The notes under the pieces were generated by a model that made no database searches, was not told the origin of the DNA, and was given only the letters and a program-made list of their open reading frames with translations. Shown in pieces: positions 32,216 through 39,584 of a stretch of DNA of 64,000 bases. Position 1 is the stretch's first letter; the number at the start of each line of letters is the position of its first letter. A program made the translations under genes and the position numbers. Origin of the DNA: Paraburkholderia kirstenboschensis (GTDB lineage Bacteria > Pseudomonadota > Gammaproteobacteria > Burkholderiales > Burkholderiaceae); contig NZ_CAJHCR010000007.1 of NCBI RefSeq assembly GCF_904848585.1, positions 186,001 to 250,000 on the forward strand. Direction: 5' to 3'.

Positions 32216-32607
32216 AAAAAGCTCTTCTTCCCGCCGGCTGGGTCAAGCCGCGCGGTTATGCGAACGGCGTCGCGGCAGCCGGCACGCAAGTGTTCATTGC
32301 AGGCCAGATCGGCTGGAATGAAGAGGCGCGCTTTCAGACCTCGGACTTCGCGGGCCAAGCTATTCAGGCACTCAAGAATGTACTTGCCGTGCTGCACGAA
32401 GCGGGCGGCAGACCCGAGCATCTGGTGCGCCTGACGTGGTACGTGACTGATAAGCGCGAGTACATCGCTTCGTTAAAGGAAATAGGCCGTGCGTTTCGCG
32501 AGTTGATCGGCGACTACGACATCGCAATGAGCGCAGTGCAAGTGGTCGCGCTGATCGAAGACGAAGCCAAGGTCGAGATCGAAGCAACCGCCGTCATTCC
32601 GCAGTAA
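32212..32607 (+). CDS. RidA family enamine/imine deaminase
   Basis: 131 residues of the YjgF/YER057c/UK114 fold: YANGVAAAGTQVFIAGQIGW near residue 20, HLVRLTWYVTD near 67, and the C-terminal EDEAKVEIEATAVIP. The arginine of canonical RidA that binds the carboxylate (here near VRLTWYV) should be checked in an alignment. It is translationally coupled to the thioesterase (ATGA). RidA hydrolyses reactive enamines/imines to carbonyl plus ammonia. The product of the abmA enzyme carries an amino group on a ring double bond, so this protein is a plausible deamination step rather than housekeeping. Confidence 0.86.
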   Translation: MKKALLPAGWVKPRGYANGVAAAGTQVFIAGQIGWNEEARFQTSDFAGQAIQALKNVLAVLHEAGGRPEHLVRLTWYVTDKREYIASLKEIGRAFRELIGDYDIAMSAVQVVALIEDEAKVEIEATAVIPQ

Positions 32608-32667
32608 GGACACGCAGCCCTCGTCAACTGAAGCGCATAGAGCCGGCTTGAAACCGGGGAGACCACG

Positions 32668-34308
32668 ATGGAACCGTCAGCACACGTCGATACTTTCGCG
32701 CGCGACAATCTTCCGCCGCAGGATCAATGGCCTGTTTTTCTGCTGGACAATTCAGATGTCGCTTATCCGGCGCGTTTCAACTGCGCGACGGAACTTCTGG
32801 ACAGGACGATCGAAGCAGGACATGGCGAGCGTACCGCTGTCTGGTCACTGGTCGACGGCGAGCCGCGTGCTACGAGCTACAACGAATTGCTTGCGATGGT
32901 CAATCGCAGCGCGCACGTTCTCGTCGATGAGATGGGTTTGCAACCGGGCAATCGCATTCTGTTACGGGGGCCTAATACATTGCAAATGGCGGTTGCTGCA
33001 CTTGCTGCGCTGAAGGTGGGCCTGGTTGCCGTGCCGACCATGCCGCTGCTGCGCGCGAAGGAATTGAAGCAGATCATCGTAAAGGCGCAAGTGAGCGCCG
33101 CGCTCTGCGATGCGCGCCTGACCGAAGAACTCGCGCGTTGCAGCGATCCGCAGGACGAATTTTATTGTGCTGACCTGAAGCAAACGCTGCTGTTTCATGA
33201 CGACGCAGTGGATTCACTCGATACGCTCGCGGTCAACAAGCCCGCCGACTTCGCCGCATGCGATACCGCAGCCGACGACGTGTGTCTGATCGCATTCACG
33301 AGCGGCACGACGGGCGCGCCAAAAGGCTGCATGCATTTTCATCGCGACGTCCTCGCCATGTGCGATCTGTTTCCGCGTCATGTGCTGAAGCCTTCGGCGA
33401 GCGACATATTCTGCGGCACGCCGCCGCTCGCTTTCACATTCGGGCTCGGCGGCTTGCTGTGCTTTCCGTTGCGCGTGGGTGCGTCGACGGTATTGATCGA
33501 GAAGCTCACGCCCGAGACGTTATTGCAGACGGTCGAGCGCTTTCACGCAAGCATCATGTTCACGGCGCCGACCTTCTATCGGCAGATGGCACCGCTCGTC
33601 GCGCGTTACGACGTGTCGAGCTTGCAAAAAACCGTGTCGGCTGGCGAAGCATTGCCCGATTCGACGCGGCGTTTGTGGCGCGACGCCACTGGCATCGACA
33701 TGATCGACGGTATTGGCGGCACCGAGTTGATCCACATTTTTATTTCGGCGCAGGGTGACGAGATACGTCCGCATGCAATTGGCCGCGCGGTGCCGGGCTA
33801 CGTCGTGCAAGCCGTGGACGATGCAATGCAACCCGTAGCGCCCGGCACGATCGGCAAGCTCGCGGTGCGCGGGCCGACAGGTTGCCGTTATCTCGCAGAC
33901 GAACGGCAATTGAAATTCGTGCGCGACGGCTGGAATTTGCCGGGCGATTCGGTATATCTCGACGCAGACGGCTATGTTTTCTACCAGGCGCGCGCCGACG
34001 ACATGATCGTCTCAGCCGGCTACAACATTTCGGGTCCCGAGGTCGAAAGCGTTTTGCTGCAACATGAAGCGGTGGCGGAATGCGGCGTAATAGGCGTGCC
34101 GGATGAAACGCGCGGGCAAATCGTGAAGGCGTTCGTAGTGCTGAACTCCGGCTATACGCGCGATGACAATCTCGTCGCGCAACTGCAGGACTTCGTGAAG
34201 AATGCGGTGGCGCCGTATAAGTATCCGCGCGTCGTCGCTTTTGTCGATTCACTGCCGCGCACTGAAACAGGCAAACTCAAGCGCTTCGAATTGCGTACGA
34301 TGGCGTAG
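32668..34308 (+). CDS. abmG: 2-aminobenzoate-CoA ligase (benzoate-CoA ligase family)
   Basis: A 546-residue acyl-AMP-forming ligase. The P-loop-like TSGTTGAPKG is near residue 213, GIGGTELIHIF near 350, the hinge region ADDMIVSAGYNISGPEVE near 450, and the catalytic Lys region TETGKLKRFEL sits at the C-terminus. Length and motifs match the benzoate/2-aminobenzoate-CoA ligase subfamily (MDGIGGTE-type). It activates the aromatic acid to its CoA thioester, the first step for the monooxygenase/reductase. A 60-base spacer separates it from ridA, and the same strand continues. Confidence 0.84.
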   Translation: MEPSAHVDTFARDNLPPQDQWPVFLLDNSDVAYPARFNCATELLDRTIEAGHGERTAVWSLVDGEPRATSYNELLAMVNRSAHVLVDEMGLQPGNRILLRGPNTLQMAVAALAALKVGLVAVPTMPLLRAKELKQIIVKAQVSAALCDARLTEELARCSDPQDEFYCADLKQTLLFHDDAVDSLDTLAVNKPADFAACDTAADDVCLIAFTSGTTGAPKGCMHFHRDVLAMCDLFPRHVLKPSASDIFCGTPPLAFTFGLGGLLCFPLRVGASTVLIEKLTPETLLQTVERFHASIMFTAPTFYRQMAPLVARYDVSSLQKTVSAGEALPDSTRRLWRDATGIDMIDGIGGTELIHIFISAQGDEIRPHAIGRAVPGYVVQAVDDAMQPVAPGTIGKLAVRGPTGCRYLADERQLKFVRDGWNLPGDSVYLDADGYVFYQARADDMIVSAGYNISGPEVESVLLQHEAVAECGVIGVPDETRGQIVKAFVVLNSGYTRDDNLVAQLQDFVKNAVAPYKYPRVVAFVDSLPRTETGKLKRFELRTMA

Positions 34309-34350
34309 CCTCTTCCTCGCTATAGTTCGCAAACCTCAGGAGACACATCC

Positions 34351-35574
34351 ATGGCAGGCTCTTTCATTGAAGTCGTCGCCCAGGACGGCGGCCGTTTCAA
34401 CGCCTACGTTGCGCGTCCGGCGCAAGGCTCGGGCCCGGGGCTCGTTCTGCTGCAGGAAATTTTCGGCATCAACGACACGATGAAGGCGACGGCCCAGCGC
34501 TTCGCCGAGGAAGGCTACGTGGTGCTGGTGCCCGATCTGTTCTGGCGGATAACGCCGGGCATCGAACTGGGTTACGGCGAAGCCGACATGAAGCAGGCGC
34601 TCGACTACCTGAGCCGGTTCGACACCGATCTCGCCGTCGACGACATCGCGGCCACCATTGCCGCATTGCGCGCCATGCCCGAGCAGGCCGGCAAGGTCGG
34701 AGCGGTCGGGTACTGCCTGGGCGGCAAGCTCGCATTCCTGAGCGCGGCGCGCACCGATGTCGATTGTGCAGTGAGCTACTACGGCGTGGGCCTCGATGCA
34801 TATCTGGACGAAGTGCCGGCCGTGCGCTGTCCTATGGTGTTCCATTTCCCCGAAAACGACGCGCTCTGTCCGCCCGAAACGCGTGAACGAATCAGCGCTG
34901 CATTGCGCACACGCCCGCAAATCGAGCAGTATGTGTATCCCGGTTGCGATCATGCATTTGCGGCGCCCGCGCGTCCGCAATACGACAAGCCCGCCGCGAT
35001 GATGGCGTATTCGCGAACGCTTGCGCTGCTGCGCAAAGTGCTGGGACCGGTCTACGATCTGAACGCACTGTGGGAGGCGCATTGCTATCACGAGTTCGCC
35101 ACGCGCGACGTGGAAGCGGTCATGCCGACAATGGTCGCGCAGCCTTACGTCAATCACGTGCCGACCATGACCGGCGGTGTCGGGCATGACAACCTCAAGC
35201 GGTTCTATACACATCACTTCGTCAATTCGAATCCGCCTGATACAAAGCTGATTCCGATTTCGCGGACCATCGGCGCAGATCGTATCGTCGACGAATTCAT
35301 TTTCAGCTGCACGCATAGCTGCGAAATCGACTGGCTGTTGCCAGGCGTCGCGCCGACGGGAAAATATTTCGAGGTGCCGATGCTCGCGGTCGTGTGCTTC
35401 CGCGGCGACAAGCTTTATAACGAGCACATCTATTGGGATCAGGCTAGCGTGCTCGTTCAGGTGGGCTTGCTCGATCCCAAGGGACTGCCGGTTGCCGGCA
35501 TTGAAAGCGCGCGCAAATTGCTGGACGAAACGTTGCCGTCGAACGAATTGATGGGAAGCAAGTCGCGAGTGTGA
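34351..35574 (+). CDS. Dienelactone hydrolase fused to an NTF2/SnoaL-like domain
   Basis: 407 residues. Residues 1-~230 form an alpha/beta-hydrolase of the dienelactone hydrolase family with triad C122 (GYCLGG), D170 (PENDALCPP) and H201 (DHAFAAPARP). Residues ~245-400 resemble an NTF2-like/SnoaL cyclase domain (WEAHCYHEFATRDVEAVMPTM, then RTIGADRIVDEF). Single-domain dienelactone hydrolases are about 235 residues, so the C-terminal half is a genuine addition. It follows the ligase by 42 bases on the same strand and likely belongs to the operon, hydrolysing a lactone intermediate or side-product. AGGAG precedes the start. Confidence 0.82.
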   Translation: MAGSFIEVVAQDGGRFNAYVARPAQGSGPGLVLLQEIFGINDTMKATAQRFAEEGYVVLVPDLFWRITPGIELGYGEADMKQALDYLSRFDTDLAVDDIAATIAALRAMPEQAGKVGAVGYCLGGKLAFLSAARTDVDCAVSYYGVGLDAYLDEVPAVRCPMVFHFPENDALCPPETRERISAALRTRPQIEQYVYPGCDHAFAAPARPQYDKPAAMMAYSRTLALLRKVLGPVYDLNALWEAHCYHEFATRDVEAVMPTMVAQPYVNHVPTMTGGVGHDNLKRFYTHHFVNSNPPDTKLIPISRTIGADRIVDEFIFSCTHSCEIDWLLPGVAPTGKYFEVPMLAVVCFRGDKLYNEHIYWDQASVLVQVGLLDPKGLPVAGIESARKLLDETLPSNELMGSKSRV

Positions 35575-35656
35575 CCACGTTGTCCCGCGGCTAGAGGCCC
35601 GCCTCTGCGCAATATGCCTATGATGTGACGCTCCATTGGCCACAATCTATCGACCC

Positions 35657-36328
35657 ATGCTGACCGTCCATCATTTGAACAACTCCCGCTCGCAACGCGT
35701 CTTGTGGCTGCTCGAAGAACTCGGCGTGCCGTACGAGGTGAAGCGTTACGAGCGCGATCCGAAAACCATGCTCGCGCCGCCCGAGTTACGCGCGGTGCAT
35801 CCGCTCGGCAAATCGCCCGTCGTTACCGATGATGGGCTGACCATTGCAGAGTCGGGCGCGATTATCGAGTATCTGGTGGAGAAGTATGGGCAGGGGCGTT
35901 TTGCGCCCGCGCAAGGCACGCCTGAGCGTTTGCGTTACACGTACTGGCTGCATTATGCGGAAGGCTCGGCAATGCCGCCGTTGCTGCTCAAGCTGATCGC
36001 GCGGCACATCGCGAGTGCGCCGATGCCTTTCTTTGCAAAGCCGATTGCGCGCAAGATTGCGGCTACGCTGCAAACGAGTTTTGTCGATCCGCAGTTGAAG
36101 CTGCATTTTGGATACATCGAGAAGGAACTGGCAAAGAGCCAGTGGTTCGCAGGCGATGAGTTCACGGCCGCCGATGTGCAGATGAGTTTCCCGCTCGAGG
36201 CAGCTACGGCGCAGGGAGGAATGGCGTTGCCGGCGGTCACCGCGTTCTTGCAGCGGATCCATGCGCGGGCCGCGTATCAACGGGCGTTGGAGCGGGGCGG
36301 GGAGTATGGAATTTTGGGTGGCGATTGA
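35657..36328 (+). CDS. Glutathione S-transferase
   Basis: 223 residues: thioredoxin-like N-domain (LTVHHLNNSRSQRVLWLLEEL with the Ser-rich G-site, PLGKSPV, ESGAIIEYL) and an all-helical C-domain ending DVQMSFPLEAA. The ATG at 35657 is preferred to a TTG 21 bases upstream because it gives the usual short N-terminus. It lies 82 bases after the hydrolase. It may belong to the detoxification side of the aromatic operon or be independent. Confidence 0.86.
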   Translation: MLTVHHLNNSRSQRVLWLLEELGVPYEVKRYERDPKTMLAPPELRAVHPLGKSPVVTDDGLTIAESGAIIEYLVEKYGQGRFAPAQGTPERLRYTYWLHYAEGSAMPPLLLKLIARHIASAPMPFFAKPIARKIAATLQTSFVDPQLKLHFGYIEKELAKSQWFAGDEFTAADVQMSFPLEAATAQGGMALPAVTAFLQRIHARAAYQRALERGGEYGILGGD

Positions 36329-36528
36329 TTCGAATTCCGCCCAGGAATTCGTAGTTGTGACGCAAAACTTGCGGGTGCTAGACTGAAAAACCCGTTGCTC
36401 TCGACGCATTGCCGAAACGCTCATCAACATCGTGCCGGGCGACGGGCCCGTTCGGCATCGCGTCGATACAGCCCATCATGCCCGAAGCCGCCGGCAATCC
36501 CCATCGACCGCGGCACAGGAGCTTCCGC

Positions 36529-38040
36529 ATGACCCATTCCATTCACGACAACAAACGCTGGCTCGCGCTGATCGTGCTGTGCCTCGGTGTGCTCATGATC
36601 GTGCTCGATACGACAATCGTGAACGTCGCTTTGCCGTCTATCGCTGGGGATCTCGGCTTCACGGAAACGTCGCTCGTGTGGGTCGTCAACGCGTACATGC
36701 TGACCTTCGGCGGTTGTCTGCTGTTGGGCGGACGGCTCGGCGATCTGTACGGTCATCGCAGGCTGTTTCTCGGCGGCATTACGCTGTTCACCGTGGCATC
36801 GCTCGCGTGCGGCCTCGCGAACTCGCAGATTTTGCTCGTGTGCGCGCGCGCCGTTCAGGGTTTGGGCGGCGCTATCGTGTCCGCCGTGTCGCTGTCGCTC
36901 ATCATGAATCTGTTCACCGAGCCCGGAGAACGGGCGAAAGCGATGGGCGTCTATGGCTTCGTCTGCGCGGGCGGTGGCAGCATCGGCGTGCTGCTCGGCG
37001 GTCTGCTGACCAACTTGCTCAGCTGGCATTGGATCTTTCTCGTCAATCTGCCGATTGGCATTGCCGTGTACGCGCTGTGCGTCGCGCTGCTGCCTTCCGC
37101 ACGGGGTCATGCGCACGGCGAACGGCTCGACGTGGCCGGCGCGGTGACGGTCACCGTTTCGCTGATGCTCGCCGTGTATGCCGTGGTCAACGGCAACGAA
37201 GCGGGCTGGACTTCGGGTCAAACGCTCGGCTTGTTGCTCGTCGCGCTTGCGTTGCTTGCGGCGTTTCTGATCATCGAATCACGCGTTCAGCATCCGTTGA
37301 TGCCGCTCGGCCTGTTCCGTCTGCGTAACGTGGCCACGGCGAATGTCGTCGGCGTACTGTGGGCCGCCGCGATGTTCGCATGGTTCTTTATTTCCGCACT
37401 GTACTTGCAGCGCGTGCTGGGCTACCGACCGCTTCAAGTCGGGCTCGCGTTTTTGCCAGCCAACCTCATCATGGCGTTCTTCTCGCTGGGTCTGTCGGCG
37501 CGTGTAGTGATGCGCTTCGGCCTGCGTATTCCGCTCACGGTGGGGCTGCTTGTTGCCGCGTGCGGCCTCGCGCTGTTCGCGCGCGCGCCTGTGGGTGGCA
37601 GCTTCGTGCTCGATGTGCTGCCGGGCATGATGCTGCTCGGCTTCGGGGCGGGCATCGCCTTCAATCCGATGCTGCTCGCCGCAATGAGCGACGTCGATCC
37701 CGCCGACTCGGGGCTTGCGTCGGGCATCGTCAATACGTCGTTCATGATGGGCGGTGCGCTGGGTCTCGCGGTACTCGCAAGTCTCGCGGCCGCGCGCAGC
37801 GGTGACTTGCTGGCGAAGCAAAGCGCGCTCGCCGCGCTCAACAGCGGCTATCACGTGGCGTTTGCCTTCGGCGCGATTTTCGCGGCGGCTGCGGGCGTGA
37901 TCGGCGGCTTGCTGCTGCGTGCTGGACGGCCGGGCGGTGCAGATGCCGCTACTCATGCCGATGCGGACGATGGGCACGGTTTATCCTCGGCTGAGCGTCC
38001 TCGCTCTACGGGTAATGCGGCCGCTGCGGAAAACGTCTGA
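36529..38040 (+). CDS. MFS transporter, DHA2 (EmrB/QacA) family
   Basis: 503 residues, 14 transmembrane helices. DHA2 signatures: MIVLDTTIVNVALPSI in helix 1, motif A GRLGDLYGHRR after helix 2, and a motif-C-like GGGSIGVLLGG in helix 5. The ATG at 36529 is preceded by CAGGAG; the upstream extension is not protein-like. The Ala/Asp-rich C-tail is cytosolic. It probably exports drugs or metabolites by proton antiport. The AraC-GyrI regulator 130 bases downstream on the same strand could control it. Confidence 0.87.
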   Translation: MTHSIHDNKRWLALIVLCLGVLMIVLDTTIVNVALPSIAGDLGFTETSLVWVVNAYMLTFGGCLLLGGRLGDLYGHRRLFLGGITLFTVASLACGLANSQILLVCARAVQGLGGAIVSAVSLSLIMNLFTEPGERAKAMGVYGFVCAGGGSIGVLLGGLLTNLLSWHWIFLVNLPIGIAVYALCVALLPSARGHAHGERLDVAGAVTVTVSLMLAVYAVVNGNEAGWTSGQTLGLLLVALALLAAFLIIESRVQHPLMPLGLFRLRNVATANVVGVLWAAAMFAWFFISALYLQRVLGYRPLQVGLAFLPANLIMAFFSLGLSARVVMRFGLRIPLTVGLLVAACGLALFARAPVGGSFVLDVLPGMMLLGFGAGIAFNPMLLAAMSDVDPADSGLASGIVNTSFMMGGALGLAVLASLAAARSGDLLAKQSALAALNSGYHVAFAFGAIFAAAAGVIGGLLLRAGRPGGADAATHADADDGHGLSSAERPRSTGNAAAAENV

Positions 38041-38171
38041 GCGTCGCGCGGGGCGCTGGCTGAGCGCATGAGTCAGTTGTGTTGCTTGCATCGATTGAAA
38101 AACAGCAAGCACGATCAAACGCGGCTGTGCGCGGCTGGCTATGCTGGCTTCATGCTCACATGAGAGTCGCT

Positions 38172-39005
38172 ATGAACCCGGTTGGAAAAGCGCTGTGGTT
38201 TATCGAAAGCCACTTTGCCGACGAACTCACGCTCGACGACATCGCCAACTGTGCATGCGTGTCGCGCTTTCACCTCGCGCGTGCTTTTGAAGCGGCGACC
38301 GGCGTGCCGGTCATGCGCTACGTGCGAGCGCGTCGCTTCGGCGAAGCTGCGCGACGGCTCGCTAACGGTGCGCCGGACATACTGACGGTTGCGATCGACG
38401 CCGGTTACGGCTCTCACGAAGCATTCACGCGCGCCTTTCGCGAGCAATTCGGGCTCACGCCCGAAGCGCTGCGCTCGCGTGGCGATTCTGACAATCTCGT
38501 CATCGTGGAGCCGATCAAAATGGATGAAACTCTTCTCACGAATCTCGAGCCACCGCGCTTTGAGGACGGCAAGCCGTTTCTCGTCGCTGGTTTGAGCGAG
38601 CGCTATACATGCGAGAGCTCGGCCGCGATTCCATCGCAGTGGCAGCGCTTTAACCAGAACTTCGGCAAAGTGCCGGGCCAGGTGGGCGACGTGGCGTATG
38701 GCGTCTGCTACAACGCCGATGACGCCGGCAATATGGACTACCTGTGCGGCGTCGAAGTCAGCGACTTCTCTGCGTTGCCCGACGAGTTCAGTCGCTTGCG
38801 CATTGCGGCGCACAGGTATGCGGTGTTCAGTCATCGCGAGCATGTGTCGACGGTGCGGCGCACCTGGAACACGATCTGGAACAAGTGGCTGCCGGCGTCG
38901 GGACACCTTCCCGCCGATGCGCCCAACTTCGAGCGCTATGACGAGAAGTTCGATCCGGTTAGTGGCATGGGCGGGTTTGAGATATGGTTGCCTTTGAAGG
39001 GGTGA
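38172..39005 (+). CDS. AraC family regulator with GyrI-like effector domain
   Basis: About 277 residues. The N-terminal AraC DNA-binding domain (~5-105) has two HTHs (TLDDIANCACVSRFHLARAF and ILTVAIDAGYGSHEAFTRAF). Residues ~125-275 form a GyrI-like/Bacterial effector-binding domain ending YDEKFDPVSGMGGFEIWLPL. This Rob/SoxS-type order (DNA binding first) is typical of multidrug-responsive regulators, so a link to the DHA2 pump upstream is sensible. Start 38172 has GAGAG upstream; 38160 is an alternative. Confidence 0.85.
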   Translation: MNPVGKALWFIESHFADELTLDDIANCACVSRFHLARAFEAATGVPVMRYVRARRFGEAARRLANGAPDILTVAIDAGYGSHEAFTRAFREQFGLTPEALRSRGDSDNLVIVEPIKMDETLLTNLEPPRFEDGKPFLVAGLSERYTCESSAAIPSQWQRFNQNFGKVPGQVGDVAYGVCYNADDAGNMDYLCGVEVSDFSALPDEFSRLRIAAHRYAVFSHREHVSTVRRTWNTIWNKWLPASGHLPADAPNFERYDEKFDPVSGMGGFEIWLPLKG

Positions 39006-39033
39006 ACTGCGTTGGTCCTTAAATGGACGTGTC

Positions 39034-39062
39034 AGGCGGGCTTTGTGTTCCTGCCCGCCTTT
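39034..39062 (+). terminator. Terminator after the AraC-GyrI gene
   Basis: An 8-bp perfect GC stem (39034-39041 AGGCGGGC with 39053-39060 GCCCGCCT) has an 11-base loop and is followed by TTTGCCTTTG. It lies 29 bases past the stop. Confidence 0.65.
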
Positions 39063-39584
39063 GCCTTTGTAGCTCAGCGTCTTTGCGGCGCGGCGGTTGA
39101 CTGAGGCGAGCTCTACCATCAACGTCGCGGCGTTTTTCACGGACGATGGTTTGCGGCGTTTTCCGTCTGCCGCGGCCTCGGGCGCGCCGCCCTTCTGCGA
39201 TGCCTCCGCCAGCAGGTTCGCCGCATGGCGCGCGGTCATGCGGCTCTGCGGGACGCCCTTTGCATCCAATGCGATGACCTGGAACAACTCGCGGTCGCAT
39301 TCAAGTTCCTGCTGACATTGCTCTGCTGTGTCCACCAACAATTCGAGCATCTTCTGCCGACGCTGACGCTCGTCGCGCTTTATTGCAAGATTCCTACATA
39401 TCGTGGACGCGAGTCTGATCAGTGTGTCGAATTGAGTCAGACGTCTGCCTTTTTCGTACACTTTTCGTAGGCCGAACGACTTTCAGCCCGATCCAATGCC
39501 TTTTTAGGACTTGTCGGATTTTCATGCCTTCAAATTCCTTATAGCGTGCTGGTGCTTCGCACCACCGACAATATAAGGAAAACG
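39063..39584. other. 522-base gap holding an unassigned minus-strand reading frame
   Basis: On the minus strand a frame starting with GTG or TTG near 39461 reads as plausible protein for about 145 residues (RRLTQFDTLIRLAS; KMLELLVDTAEQCQQELE; MTARHAANLLAEA). It then continues without stop to 38139, through the terminator and right across the AraC gene on the opposite strand. A gene fully antisense to AraC is unlikely, so the 5' part may be a truncated or frameshifted remnant. No family is recognised. The last ~120 bases before 39585 are AT-richer and should contain the promoter of the YD-repeat gene. Confidence 0.35.
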
